Assembly (NCBI RefSeq): GCF_036057275.1
Contig: NZ_CP107945.1
Location: forward strand, 5,394,001-5,458,000
Source: Streptomyces sp. NBC_00390
GTDB taxonomy: Bacteria > Actinomycetota > Actinomycetes > Streptomycetales > Streptomycetaceae
Reading direction: 5' to 3'
DNA length: 64,000 nt
Numbering within the stretch: the stretch's first letter is position 1; each line of letters begins with the position of its first letter. The position numbers were made by a program, and so were the translations under genes. Under the pieces are notes generated by a model. That model did not search any database. It was not told the origin of the DNA and worked only from the letters and a program-made list of their open reading frames with translations. Positions 52,795-61,697 of this stretch are shown here, piece by piece.

Positions 52795-54417
52795 GTGAGT
52801 CAGCCCAGACCGTTTTCCCGACTGCTCGGATCGCTGCTGCTCGCCGCGGCCGCCACGCTCTCGTGCGCGGTGGCCGCCGATGCCGACGACGCCGCCGAAC
52901 CCGCGGCCGCCCGGGCCCACCCGGTCCGGCCGCTCGGCCAGATCGTCCCGGCGCCCGCCTCCGTACTCCCCGGCGGCCCGCCCTACACCCTCACCCCGCA
53001 GACCACCATCCAGGTCGACGCCTCACCGGGGGTGCGCGCCGTCGGGGAGTACCTGGCCGGCGTGCTGCGGCCCTCCACCGGCTACGCCCTGCCCGTCACC
53101 GAGGCCCGGGGCCCGGGCGGCATCCGGCTGCGGCTGCGCTCCGCCGAGCGGGAGCTCGGCGACGAGGGCTACCGGCTGCAGTCCTCGCGGGACGCCCTCA
53201 CCCTGACCGCGCGAGGGCCCGCCGGGCTCTTCCGCGCCATACAGACACTGCGCCAGCAGCTGCCCGCGGCCGTCGAGATGGACACCCGGCAGCCCGGGCC
53301 GTGGCAGGTCGCGGGGGGCACGATCACGGACACCCCGCGCTACGGCCACCGCGGCGCGATGCTGGACGTCTCCCGGCACTTCTTCACCGTCGACCAGGTC
53401 AAGCGCTACGTCGACCAGCTTGCCCTGTACAAGATCAACAAGCTGCATCTCCATCTCTCCGACGACCAGGGGTGGCGGATCGCCGTCGACTCCTGGCCGC
53501 TCCTGGCCACCTACGGCGGCTCGACCCAGGTCGGCGGTGGTCCGGGCGGCTACTACACCAAGGCCCAGTACAAGGAGATCCTGCGGTACGCCGCCGCCCG
53601 CCACATGGAGGTCGTGCCCGAGATCGACATGCCGGGACACACCAATGCCGCGCTGGCCTCGTACGCCGAGCTGAACTGCTCAGGCATCGCGCCGCCCCTG
53701 TACACGGGCACCTCCGTCGGCTTCAGCTCGCTGTGCGTGCCCAAGGCGATCACGTACGACTTCATCGACGACGTGATCCGGGAGGTGGCAGCGCTCACCC
53801 CCGGGAAGTACCTCCACATCGGCGGCGACGAGGCGCACTCCACCAGTCATGAGGACTACGTCGCCTTCATGGACAGGGCACAGGCCACCGTCGCCAGGTA
53901 CGGCAAGACGGTGATCGGCTGGCACCAGCTGACCGGCGCGACCCCGGCCGAGGGCGCACTTGCCCAGTACTGGGGGCTCGACGGCACCAGCCCGGCGGAG
54001 AAGGCACAGGTCGCGAGGGCCGCGCAGAACGGCACCCGGCTGATCCTGTCGCCCGCCGACCGGGTCTATCTCGACATGAAGTACACCAAGGACACCCCGC
54101 TGGGCCTGGCCTGGGCCGGCTATGTCGAGGTGCAGCGGTCCTACGACTGGGACCCGGCGGCCTATCTGCCGGGCGCGCCCGCGTCGGCGATCGCGGGCGT
54201 GGAGGCGCCGCTGTGGTCGGAGACCATCTCGTCCAGCGACCACATCGAGTACATGGCCTTCCCGAGGCTGCCCGGGGTCGCGGAGCTCGGTTGGTCACCC
54301 GCGTCGACGCACGACTGGGAGAAGTACAAGGTGCGTCTCGCGGCGCAGGGGCCGCGGATGGAGGCGCTGGGGATCGACTACTACCGCTCGCCGCAGGTGT
54401 CCTGGCCCGCCGGGTAG
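52795..54417 (+). CDS. Secreted GH20 beta-N-acetylhexosaminidase
   Basis: 540 aa; GTG at 52795 behind AAGGGA. Signal peptide LLGSLLLAAAATLSCAVAAD. A GH20b-type N-terminal domain is followed by the GH20 catalytic barrel: RGAMLDVSRHFFTVDQVKRY, KLHLHLSDDQGWRIAVDSWP, EIDMPGHTNAALASY and LHIGGDEAHS. The Asp-Glu pair D345-E346 supplies the substrate-assisted mechanism. It should release GlcNAc from chitobiose and chitin oligomers made by the chitinases in this window. The dre-like site upstream implies the same DasR control. By position it corresponds to HexA of S. coelicolor, as I recall. Confidence 0.93.
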   Translation: MSQPRPFSRLLGSLLLAAAATLSCAVAADADDAAEPAAARAHPVRPLGQIVPAPASVLPGGPPYTLTPQTTIQVDASPGVRAVGEYLAGVLRPSTGYALPVTEARGPGGIRLRLRSAERELGDEGYRLQSSRDALTLTARGPAGLFRAIQTLRQQLPAAVEMDTRQPGPWQVAGGTITDTPRYGHRGAMLDVSRHFFTVDQVKRYVDQLALYKINKLHLHLSDDQGWRIAVDSWPLLATYGGSTQVGGGPGGYYTKAQYKEILRYAAARHMEVVPEIDMPGHTNAALASYAELNCSGIAPPLYTGTSVGFSSLCVPKAITYDFIDDVIREVAALTPGKYLHIGGDEAHSTSHEDYVAFMDRAQATVARYGKTVIGWHQLTGATPAEGALAQYWGLDGTSPAEKAQVARAAQNGTRLILSPADRVYLDMKYTKDTPLGLAWAGYVEVQRSYDWDPAAYLPGAPASAIAGVEAPLWSETISSSDHIEYMAFPRLPGVAELGWSPASTHDWEKYKVRLAAQGPRMEALGIDYYRSPQVSWPAG

Positions 54418-54462
54418 CCCGGGGTCCGGGGTTCTGCGGCCTTTCGGCCGCGGGACCCCGGG
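54418..54462 (+). terminator. Large hairpin directly after the hexosaminidase gene
   Basis: Outer arms CCCGGGGTCC and GGACCCCGGG enclose an inner TGCGGCC/GGCCGCG stem with a TTTC loop. It starts at the stop codon. Confidence 0.75.
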
Positions 54463-54463
54463 A

Positions 54464-54493
54464 GGGCCGCCCGCCGGTCCGGGCGGGCGGCCC
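54464..54493 (+). terminator. Second hairpin in tandem
   Basis: GGGCCGCCCGCC and GGCGGGCGGCCC, 12 bp, 6-base loop, immediately behind the first hairpin. The remaining sequence to 54652 shows nothing else clear. Confidence 0.65.
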
Positions 54494-54652
54494 GTGCCGA
54501 AAAGGAACCCAGGGATCCCGCCCCGGGCATCGATCCCCGTCCGCTGCTACCGCCGGGCGTTGCCCCGGGCAGGCAGGGGCCGGCGAACCGCGCGATCGGT
54601 TCGCAGGGGGCTGCGTCAGGGCACTGCGGCGCTGCGCACTTCGGGACACGCG

Positions 54653-54687
54653 ACTGCGCGCGGCCCCGTCAGGAAGCCGCGCGCAGT
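54653..54687 (-). terminator. Terminator of the acyl-CoA catabolic operon
   Basis: ACTGCGCGCGGC and GCCGCGCGCAGT, perfect 12-bp stem with an 11-base loop, 24 bases beyond the stop of the leftward acyl-CoA dehydrogenase gene. Confidence 0.75.
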
Positions 54688-54711
54688 AGTGGGGTGCAGT
54701 AGGGGTACGGC

Positions 54712-55872
54712 TCAGCCGGTGAGCCCCAACTCCCGTGCGATCAGCATCCTCTGGACCTCGCTCGTACCCTCGCCGATCTCCAGGATCTTGGAGTCCCGCC
54801 ACATCCGGGCCACCGGGTACTCGTTCATGAAGCCGTAGCCGCCGTGGATCTGGGTCGCCTCACGGGCGTTGTCCACCGCGACCGTGGACGAGTGCAGCTT
54901 GGCGAGCGCCGCCTCCTTCTTGAACGGCTCGCCGGCCACCAGCCGGGAGGCCGCGTCCCGCCAGGCGAGTCGGGCGGTGTACGCGTTCATCTCCATGTCG
55001 GCGATCTTGAACTGGATGGCCTGGTTGTCACCGATCGGGCGGCCGAAGGCGTGACGTTCCTTCGCGTACTTGACCGACTCGTCCACGCAGCCCTGCGCGA
55101 GGCCCGTGGCGAGCGCGGCGATCGCGATCCTGCCCTCGTCCAGGATCCGCAGGAACTGCGCGTATCCGCGGCCCTCTTCGCCCACCAGGTTGCTCACCGG
55201 CACCCGGACGTCGGAGAAGGACAGCTCACGGGTGTCCGAGGCGTTCCACCCCACCTTGGAGTAGGGGGCGGCCACGGTGAAGCCCGGCGTGCCGGACGGG
55301 ACGATGATCGAGGAGATCAGCGGCTTGCCCTCGGGGGTGCGGCCGGTGACGGCGGTGACCGTGACCAGGCCGGTGATGTCCGTACCGGAGTTGGTGATGA
55401 AGGACTTCGAGCCGTTGATGACCCACTCGTCGCCGTCGCGGACGGCCGTGGTGCGGGTGCCGCCGGCGTCCGAGCCGCAGTCCGGCTCGGTCAGCCCGAA
55501 CGCGCCCAGCATCTCGCCCGAGCACAGCCGCGGCAGCCACTCCTGCTTCTGCTCCTCGGTGCCGAAGAGGTGGATCGGCATCGCGCCGAGGGAGACACCC
55601 GCCTCCAGCGTGATGGCGACGGACGAGTCGACGCGGGCCAGCTCCTCGAGGGCGATGCCGAGGGCGAGGTAGTCGCCGCCCATGCCGCCGTACTCCTCGG
55701 GGAAGGGCAGCCCGAACAGGCCCATCCGGCCCATCTCGCGGACGATCTCGTACGGGAACTCGTGGCGCTCGTAGAAGTCGCCGATCTTCGGGGCGACCAC
55801 TTCCTGTGCGAACTCCTCGACCGTACGGCGGAGTTCCTCGTGTTCGGCGGAGAGCCGGTGGTCAAGGGACAT
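54712..55872 (-). CDS. Acyl-CoA dehydrogenase
   Basis: A 386-aa FAD enzyme from ATG at 55872, with GGAGTGACCC upstream. Signatures: GAFGLTEPDCGSDAGGTRTT (substrate/FAD binding), WVINGSKSFITNSG, ERHAFGRPIGDNQAIQFKIA, QIHGGYGFMNEYPVARMWRD and IGEGTSEVQRMLIARELG with the Glu of the EGT motif as candidate base. In an operon with an acyl-CoA carboxylase pair and HMG-CoA lyase it most likely oxidises isovaleryl-CoA or another branched acyl-CoA from leucine breakdown. A role on other short acyl-CoAs cannot be excluded. It lies 5 bases after the lyase stop. Confidence 0.93.
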   Translation of the reverse strand: MSLDHRLSAEHEELRRTVEEFAQEVVAPKIGDFYERHEFPYEIVREMGRMGLFGLPFPEEYGGMGGDYLALGIALEELARVDSSVAITLEAGVSLGAMPIHLFGTEEQKQEWLPRLCSGEMLGAFGLTEPDCGSDAGGTRTTAVRDGDEWVINGSKSFITNSGTDITGLVTVTAVTGRTPEGKPLISSIIVPSGTPGFTVAAPYSKVGWNASDTRELSFSDVRVPVSNLVGEEGRGYAQFLRILDEGRIAIAALATGLAQGCVDESVKYAKERHAFGRPIGDNQAIQFKIADMEMNAYTARLAWRDAASRLVAGEPFKKEAALAKLHSSTVAVDNAREATQIHGGYGFMNEYPVARMWRDSKILEIGEGTSEVQRMLIARELGLTG

Positions 55873-55877
55873 GGGGG

Positions 55878-56819
55878 TCACTCCTTGTGGGAGAGGGCAC
55901 GGACGGTACGGGAGGGGCTGGGACGGCCCAGCCGGTCGGCCATCCACGCGCTCGTGGCGGTGAGCCGGCCGAGGTCGACCCCGGTTTCGATGCCGAGGCC
56001 GTGAAGCATCCACACGAGGTCTTCGGTGGCGAGGTTTCCGGTCGCGCTCTTCGCGTACGGGCAGCCGCCGAGGCCGCCCGCGGATGCGTCGACGACGCTC
56101 ACGCCGTGCCGCAGCGCGGCGAGTGTGTTCGAGAGCGCCTGACCGTAGGTGTCGTGGAAGTGCACGGCGATCGTGCCCGTCGGCACGCCCGCCTCGTTCA
56201 GCGCGGTGAGCAGGGCCGAGACATGGCCGGGGGTGGCGACACCGATCGTGTCGCCGAGGCTCAGCTCGTCGCAGCCCATGTCCACCAGCCGTCTGGAGAC
56301 CCGGACGACCTGCTCGATCGGGACGGCGCCCTCCCAGGGGTCGCCGAAGCACATGCTCAGATAGCCGCGCACCTTCAGGCCCTGCTCGACCGCTCTTATG
56401 ACGACCGGCTCGAACATGGCGAGCGCCTCGTCGACCGTGCGGTTGAGATTGGCCTTGGCGAACGACTCGGTGGCGCTGGCGAACACGGCGACCTCGCGCG
56501 CGCCCAGCGCCAGGGCGCGGTCCAGGCCGCGTTCGTTCGGCACCAGCACGGGAAGGCGGACCCCGAGGCCACGCACGAGCGGGAACAGCTGCTCGGCGTC
56601 GGCCAGTTGGGGCACCCACTTGGGGTGCACGAAGCTGGTCGCCTCGATGGTGGTCAGTCCGGCGTCGGCGAGGCGGCGGACGAACTCGGCCTTCACCTCG
56701 ACCGGCACGACCGACTTCTCGTTCTGCAGGCCGTCGCGGGCGCCCACCTCGTGGATACGGACGCGCTGCGGCAGGCCGGGCTCCCGCACGGCCATCGGCA
56801 GTCCTTCGATGCCGGTCAT
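55878..56819 (-). CDS. Hydroxymethylglutaryl-CoA lyase
   Basis: A 313-aa enzyme splitting HMG-CoA to acetoacetate and acetyl-CoA, the last step of leucine catabolism. Start ATG at 56819, overlapping the preceding gene by 4 bases (ATGA); ATG at 56795 is an alternative. Motifs: VGARDGLQNEKSVVPVEVKA (metal/substrate Arg-Asp), ATSFVHPKWVPQLADA, VHFHDTYGQALSN and SVVDASAGGLGGCPYAKSAT with the signature active-site cysteine. It is part of the tightly packed leftward operon under the divergent TetR-type regulator. Confidence 0.93.
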   Translation of the reverse strand: MTGIEGLPMAVREPGLPQRVRIHEVGARDGLQNEKSVVPVEVKAEFVRRLADAGLTTIEATSFVHPKWVPQLADAEQLFPLVRGLGVRLPVLVPNERGLDRALALGAREVAVFASATESFAKANLNRTVDEALAMFEPVVIRAVEQGLKVRGYLSMCFGDPWEGAVPIEQVVRVSRRLVDMGCDELSLGDTIGVATPGHVSALLTALNEAGVPTGTIAVHFHDTYGQALSNTLAALRHGVSVVDASAGGLGGCPYAKSATGNLATEDLVWMLHGLGIETGVDLGRLTATSAWMADRLGRPSPSRTVRALSHKE

Positions 56820-58783
56820 TCCTGCCCCTCCTGCTCCGGCTCGTCCGGGGTGACCACGGCGAGCACCTGGTCCATGGCGACCGTGGTCCCGGCGGTCACA
56901 TCGAGCTCGGTCACGGTCCCTGCGTGCGGGGCGGAGATGACGTGCTCCATCTTCATCGCCTCCACGACCAGCAGACTCTGGCCGGCGGCCACCACGTCCC
57001 CGACTGCCACCTTGACGACGGTGACCGTCCCCGGCATGGGTGCCGCCAGCGTGTCGACGCCTGAGCGCGCGGCGCCGCTGAGGGCGGCCTCGACCGGGTC
57101 GAAGTCCATGACGTGCCAGCTGTCGCCGTCCCGGCCGAGCCAGTGACCGGCCCGGTGGAACGTGTGGGTGACCCCGTGCAGTTCGACGGAGACACGGTCG
57201 TCCGTGACGAGGGCGGCGCCCGGCCGGGCCGTGTGCGTCACGGGTTCGAGTCCCGGAACGCGCAGCGGGAAGGCGAGCGGGGCAGCCTCGCCGCCCATCC
57301 GCCAGCCGTTCGGCACCGAGAAGGGGTCCGTCCAGCCGCCGGCCGTTACCGGCTCGAGGTCCGCCTGCCGGACCGCCGCCGCCGCTTCGTACACCTCGTC
57401 CGGGACCCCGGCCGGGACCAGGGCGTCCGCCTCGCGCTCGACCAGGCCGGTGTCCAGCTCGCCCGCCATGACCGCCGGATGGTCCAGCAGCCGGCGCAGG
57501 AAGCCCGCGTTCGTCGGGACGCCGAGCGTGACGGTGTCCGACAGGGCCGCGCGCAGCCGGCGCAGGGCGGTCGCGCGATCGGGGCCGTACGCGATGACCT
57601 TCGACAGCATCGGGTCGTACAGACTGCCGACCTCCGAGCCCTCGGTCAGGCCCGAGTCGGAGCGCACGCCATCGCCCTGCGGCTCGTGGAGCCGCACGAC
57701 GGTGCCGCCGGAGGGCAGGAAACCGCGGGAAGGGTCTTCCGCGCAGATACGGGCCTCGATCGCGTGACCCGTGATCGCGATGTCGTCCTGGGTGAAGGCC
57801 AGTTGCTCACCGGCCGCGACGCGCAGCTGCCACTCCACCAGGTCCAGGCCGGCCCCCGCGATCGACACGGCGAGCTCGGTGACCGGGTGCTCCACCTGCA
57901 GGCGGGTGTTCATCTCCATGAAGTAGTACTGGGACGGGTCCTTGCCGGGGACGATGAACTCCACCGTGCCCGCGCCGCGGTAGCCGCAGGAGCGGGCCGC
58001 CTGGACGGCCGCCTCACCCATCGCGGCGCGCGTCGCGTCGTCCAGCAGGACGCTCGGCGCCTCCTCGATGATCTTCTGGTGGCGGCGCTGGAGGGAGCAC
58101 TCGCGTTCGCCGAGGTGGACCACATTGCCGTGGCCGTCGGCCAGCACCTGGATCTCGATGTGGCGGGGGCGGTCGATCCAGCGCTCCACGAGGAGCGTGT
58201 CGTCGCCGAAGGACGCCCGTGCCTCGCGCCGGGCGGCCGCGATCTCGTCCAGGAGTGCCGACTCCACGCGCGTGAGCCGCATGCCCTTGCCGCCGCCGCC
58301 CGCGGAGGGCTTGAGCAGCACCGGCATACCGATCTCCCGGGCCGCCGCGGCCAGTTCGTCGTCGGTCAGTCCGCTGCCGGAGGAGCCGGGGACGACCGGG
58401 ACGCCGGCCGCCTTCACCGTCTCCTTGGCGCGGATCTTGTCGCCCATCAGCGAGATGGCGGAGGCGGGCGGGCCGATGAAGACCAGCCCGGCCTCGGCAC
58501 ACGCCTGGGCGAAGCCCGCGTTCTCGGCGAGGAAGCCGTAACCGGGGTGGACGGCCTGCGCGCCGGTGCGCACCGCCGCGTCCAGCAGCCGCTCGACGGA
58601 CAGATAGCTCTCGGCGGCCGGGGCGGGGCCGATGCGGACGGCGGTGTCCGCCTCGCGGACATGGCGCGCACCGGCGTCCGCGTCGCTGAACACGGCGACG
58701 GAGCGGACGCCCAGCGTCCGCAGGGTGCGGATGACCCGTACGGCGATCTCGCCACGGTTGGCGACCAGAACGGTGTCGAACAT
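56816..58783 (-). CDS. Biotin-dependent acyl-CoA carboxylase alpha subunit (probable 3-methylcrotonyl-CoA carboxylase)
   Basis: 655 aa from ATG at 58783 with AAAGGACAG upstream. A biotin carboxylase half (FDTVLVANRGEIAVRVIRTL, ATP-grasp KPSAGGGGKGM, QRRHQKIIEEAPS, FMEMNTRLQVEHPVTE) is followed by a linker and a biotinyl domain. The lysine K611 in VVEAMKMEHV carries biotin. It carboxylates biotin for transfer by the beta subunit encoded upstream. In this setting, next to HMG-CoA lyase and acyl-CoA dehydrogenase, the natural substrate is most likely 3-methylcrotonyl-CoA. Confidence 0.92.
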   Translation of the reverse strand: MFDTVLVANRGEIAVRVIRTLRTLGVRSVAVFSDADAGARHVREADTAVRIGPAPAAESYLSVERLLDAAVRTGAQAVHPGYGFLAENAGFAQACAEAGLVFIGPPASAISLMGDKIRAKETVKAAGVPVVPGSSGSGLTDDELAAAAREIGMPVLLKPSAGGGGKGMRLTRVESALLDEIAAARREARASFGDDTLLVERWIDRPRHIEIQVLADGHGNVVHLGERECSLQRRHQKIIEEAPSVLLDDATRAAMGEAAVQAARSCGYRGAGTVEFIVPGKDPSQYYFMEMNTRLQVEHPVTELAVSIAGAGLDLVEWQLRVAAGEQLAFTQDDIAITGHAIEARICAEDPSRGFLPSGGTVVRLHEPQGDGVRSDSGLTEGSEVGSLYDPMLSKVIAYGPDRATALRRLRAALSDTVTLGVPTNAGFLRRLLDHPAVMAGELDTGLVEREADALVPAGVPDEVYEAAAAVRQADLEPVTAGGWTDPFSVPNGWRMGGEAAPLAFPLRVPGLEPVTHTARPGAALVTDDRVSVELHGVTHTFHRAGHWLGRDGDSWHVMDFDPVEAALSGAARSGVDTLAAPMPGTVTVVKVAVGDVVAAGQSLLVVEAMKMEHVISAPHAGTVTELDVTAGTTVAMDQVLAVVTPDEPEQEGQE

Positions 58784-58813
58784 CGGCTGTCCTTTGAATG
58801 TCACAGCAGTCCC

Positions 58814-60430
58814 TTACATCCGGAAGACGCCGAAGCCGCGGTCGTTCAGCGGGGCGTTGGCACAAGCGGTCAGAGCCAGGCCCAGCACCTGCCGGGTCTC
58901 CAGCGGGTCGATGACGCCGTCGTCCCACAGCCGCGCGGTCGCGTAGTAGGCGTTGCCCTGGGTGTCGTACTGGGCGCGGATGGGGTCCTTGAAGGCTTCT
59001 TCCGCCTCGGCGGGCCACTGCTCACCGCGGCCCTCCAGCTGGTCGCGCTTGACGGTGGCCAGCACGGATGCGGCCTGCTCGCCGCCCATCACCGAGATCT
59101 TGGCGTTCGGCCACATCCACAGGAACCGGGGGCTGTAGGCGCGGCCGCACATCGAGTAGTTCCCCGCGCCGTACGAACCGCCGACGACGACGGTGAGTTT
59201 CGGCACGCGGGTGCAGGCGACCGCGGTGACCATCTTGGCGCCGTGCTTGGCGATGCCGCCCGCCTCGTAGTCCTTGCCGACCATGAAGCCGGAGATGTTC
59301 TGCAGGAAGAGGAGGGGGATGCCGCGCTGGTCGCACAGCTCGATGAAGTGCGCGCCCTTCTGGGCGGATTCGGAGAACAGGATGCCGTTGTTGGCGACGA
59401 TGCCGACGGGGTGGCCGTGGATCCGGGCGAAGCCGGTGATCAGGGTCTGCCCGAACTCCGCCTTGAACTCGGCGAACCGGGAGCCGTCGGTGATCCGGGC
59501 GATCACCTCGCGCACGTCATAGGGCGTGCGGGAGTCCACCGGCACCGCTCCGTACAGCCCGGCCGGGTCGACCTTGGGTTCCTCGGCGGGCTCGACGGAC
59601 CAGGGGAGGGGCCCGCGCTCGGGCAGGGTGGCGACGATGTTCCTGACGATCCTCAGCGCATGGGCGTCGTCCTCGGCGAGGTGGTCCGTGACACCGGAGA
59701 CCCGGGAGTGGACCTCGCCGCCGCCGAGCTCCTCGGCGGTGACGACCTCGCCGGTCGCTGCCTTCACCAGGGGCGGGCCGCCGAGGAAGATCGTGCCCTG
59801 GTTGCGAACGATCACCGCCTCGTCGCTCATCGCCGGGACATACGCGCCGCCGGCGGTGCAGGAGCCGAGGACCGCGGCGATCTGAGGGATACCGGCGCCG
59901 GACATCCGGGCCTGGTTGTAGAAGATCCGGCCGAAGTGCTCGCGGTCCGGGAAGACCTCGTCCTGCATGGGCAGAAAGGCGCCGCCGGAGTCGACGAGGT
60001 AGACGCACGGCAGGCGGTTCTCCAGCGCCACCTCCTGGGCCCGCAGATGCTTCTTGACCGTCATCGGGTAGTACGTGCCGCCCTTGACGGTGGCGTCGTT
60101 CGCGACGACGACGACCTCGCGGCCGCTGACCCGGCCGATACCGGCGATCACACCGGCGGCCGGGGCCTGCCCCTCGTACATCCCCTCGGCGGCGAGGGGG
60201 GCGAGCTCCAGGAACGGCGAGCCAGGGTCGAGGAGGGTGTCCACCCGGTCGCGCGGCAGAAGCTTCCCGCGTGCGGTGTGCCGGGCGCGAGCCTTCTCGC
60301 CACCGCCGAGGCGCGCCGCCGCAAGACGGGATCGCAGGCCGTCGGCCAGCTCCTGATGAGCCGCCTCGTTGGCCTGCCAGGCCTGGGACGCCGGGTCTGC
60401 GGCGCTCGCCAGCACTGGTGCCTGCTGCAT
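58814..60430 (-). CDS. Acyl-CoA carboxyltransferase beta subunit (probable 3-methylcrotonyl-CoA carboxylase)
   Basis: 538 aa from ATG at 60430 with GGGAGC upstream. Crotonase-fold carboxyltransferase motifs: ARGKLLPRDRVDTLLDPGSP, VVVVANDATVKGGTYYPMTV, YLVDSGGAFLPMQDEVFPD, GSCTAGGAYVPAMSDEAVIV and FLQNISGFMVGKDYEAGGIA with KHGAKMV. The YYPMTVKKHLRAQE stretch is typical of MCC-beta subunits. It is the first gene of the leftward operon, 30 bases before the alpha subunit, and lies behind the twin TetR-type operators. Confidence 0.93.
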   Translation of the reverse strand: MQQAPVLASAADPASQAWQANEAAHQELADGLRSRLAAARLGGGEKARARHTARGKLLPRDRVDTLLDPGSPFLELAPLAAEGMYEGQAPAAGVIAGIGRVSGREVVVVANDATVKGGTYYPMTVKKHLRAQEVALENRLPCVYLVDSGGAFLPMQDEVFPDREHFGRIFYNQARMSGAGIPQIAAVLGSCTAGGAYVPAMSDEAVIVRNQGTIFLGGPPLVKAATGEVVTAEELGGGEVHSRVSGVTDHLAEDDAHALRIVRNIVATLPERGPLPWSVEPAEEPKVDPAGLYGAVPVDSRTPYDVREVIARITDGSRFAEFKAEFGQTLITGFARIHGHPVGIVANNGILFSESAQKGAHFIELCDQRGIPLLFLQNISGFMVGKDYEAGGIAKHGAKMVTAVACTRVPKLTVVVGGSYGAGNYSMCGRAYSPRFLWMWPNAKISVMGGEQAASVLATVKRDQLEGRGEQWPAEAEEAFKDPIRAQYDTQGNAYYATARLWDDGVIDPLETRQVLGLALTACANAPLNDRGFGVFRM

Positions 60431-60449
60431 CGCTCGAGCTCCCTTGCTC

Positions 60450-60467
60450 GGTTAATGAGCGTTAACG
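60450..60467. promoter_or_regulatory. TetR-type operator, copy 1
   Basis: GGTTAATGAGCGTTAACG, an imperfect palindrome with GTTAA/TTAAC arms, 20 bases upstream of the carboxyltransferase start. Confidence 0.7.
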
Positions 60468-60478
60468 TGTTTCCCCTA

Positions 60479-60496
60479 GGTTAACGACCGCTAACC
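60479..60496. promoter_or_regulatory. TetR-type operator, copy 2
   Basis: GGTTAACGACCGCTAACC, the same element repeated 29 bases on (shared form GGTTAAYGASCGYTAACS). It overlaps the -35 region of the TetR gene. Confidence 0.7.
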
Positions 60497-60510
60497 GCCC
60501 TGTCTAGAAT
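60481..60510 (+). promoter_or_regulatory. Promoter of the TetR gene, probably giving a leaderless mRNA
   Basis: TTAACG (60481-60486), 18-base spacer, TAGAAT (60505-60510). The ATG is only 8 bases after the -10 element and has no ribosome-binding site. Confidence 0.6.
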
Positions 60511-60518
60511 GAATCCTC

Positions 60519-61112
60519 ATGAGCACCAGGACCTCGGCCCCGACGCGCCGCGAGCAGATCCTCAAGGAGGCCGCGCGCCTCTTCGCCGAGCGCGGATTCC
60601 ATGGGGTGGGCGTCGACGAGATAGGGGCGGCCGTCGGGATCAGCGGCCCGGGGCTGTACCGCCATTTCGCGGGCAAGGACGCGATGCTGGCGGAGCTGCT
60701 GGTCGGCATCAGTGAGCGGCTCCTGAGCGGCGGCCGGCTGCGGGTGGCGGAGGCGGCGACGGGCCCGGAAGCGGTGCTGGCGTCCCTCATCGACGGCCAC
60801 ATCGACTTCGCGCTCGACGACCGCCCGCTGATCACTCTGCACGACCGCGAGCTGGACCGCCTGCGGGACAGCGACCGCAAGCTGGTGCGTCAGCTGCAGC
60901 GGCAGTACGTGGAGCTGTGGGTCACGGTGGTGCGCGACCTGCACCCGCAGGTCCCCGAATCGGAGGCCCGTGCGGCGGTCCACGCGGTGTTCGGCCTGCT
61001 GAACTCGACACCGCACCTGGGCTCGACGGGGGACGGCCTCTCCGGTCGGGCGGCGGCGGAGGCGCTGCTGCGCCGCCTGGCGCACGGGGCGTTCGCGGCC
61101 CTGGCGCGCTGA
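60519..61112 (+). CDS. TetR-family regulator of the acyl-CoA catabolic operon
   Basis: 197 aa from ATG at 60519. The N-terminal helix-turn-helix reads ILKEAARLFAERGFHGVGVD then EIGAAVGISGPGLYRHFAGK. The rest is an all-helical ligand domain (SLIDGHIDFALDDRPLITLH and DRELDRLRDSDRKLVRQLQR). It is divergent from the carboxylase/lyase/dehydrogenase operon, with two matching operators in the 88-base gap, so it probably represses both itself and the operon until an acyl-CoA binds. Translation is likely leaderless. Confidence 0.9.
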   Translation: MSTRTSAPTRREQILKEAARLFAERGFHGVGVDEIGAAVGISGPGLYRHFAGKDAMLAELLVGISERLLSGGRLRVAEAATGPEAVLASLIDGHIDFALDDRPLITLHDRELDRLRDSDRKLVRQLQRQYVELWVTVVRDLHPQVPESEARAAVHAVFGLLNSTPHLGSTGDGLSGRAAAEALLRRLAHGAFAALAR

Positions 61113-61144
61113 CGCCTCACGGTTCGACGGGCCGGCTGCGTCGA

Positions 61145-61162
61145 CCGCCCCGTACGGGGCGG
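61145..61162 (+). terminator. Hairpin after the TetR gene
   Basis: CCGCCCC, GTAC loop, GGGGCGG, 32 bases after the stop. Confidence 0.5.
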
Positions 61163-61214
61163 GTGGCCGCCGCCGGCTCGCTCCTGCCGGCGCCCGCCGC
61201 GCTCACCCCGGCGG

Positions 61215-61697
61215 TCAGGACCCGGGACCGCCGTCGGTCACGGTGTGCCGGCTCCGGTAGTGGCGCGCCGCCCGGGCGCGGTTTCCGCAGGACGGATTGC
61301 ACCACTCCTGCCGTCCGTGGCCCTTGACGAAATAGCGCACGCACCGCGGTGCCGTACAGGCCCGCAGCTGCTCCCGGTCGGGTCCGGTCAGGAACTCGAT
61401 GGCGGCACGGGCCAGCGCGGCCGCGAGCCGCACGGCCGGATCGCCCTCGCCCGGCCGCAGCCGGACCGTGGGCGCCTCTCCGGGCGGCCGGTCCAGCTGC
61501 GGCGCGACGGACTCCGGTGCGGGAGCCGCATTGAGGTGGGCCAGAGCCTCCTCCATCGGCATCAGGGCGCGTGCATCCGCAGGACTGGCCGGGGCAGGGC
61601 TCACCGCGCGTGCGAACAATGCCCGGACCGCCCGCCGCACACCGGTGACCCGCCGCCGGAGTTCCTCGTCGGCCTCGAAGCCGGCCGGGACGACGCC
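61215..61697 (-). pseudogene. CGNR zinc-finger (ABATE) protein, 5' half missing
   Basis: The C-terminal part is a clear CGNR zinc finger: LRACTAPRCVRYFVKGHGRQ then EWCNPSCGNRARAARHYRSR, with four Cys. It is preceded by helical ABATE-type sequence (MEEALAHLNAAPAPESVAPQ, LAAALARAAIEFLTGPD). The N-terminal signature expected for the family (a DFVNT-like segment) is absent. The open frame runs on to 61907, but beyond about 61697 it reads as the antisense of another gene fragment. I therefore treat the gene as truncated at its 5' end. The right boundary is approximate. Confidence 0.5.

Noticed and set aside
57113..60484. Long open frame antisense to the acyl-CoA carboxylase operon
   Set aside because: It covers two unmistakable carboxylase genes on the other strand and translates to low-complexity Arg/Gly/Ala-rich sequence typical of antisense high-GC frames.
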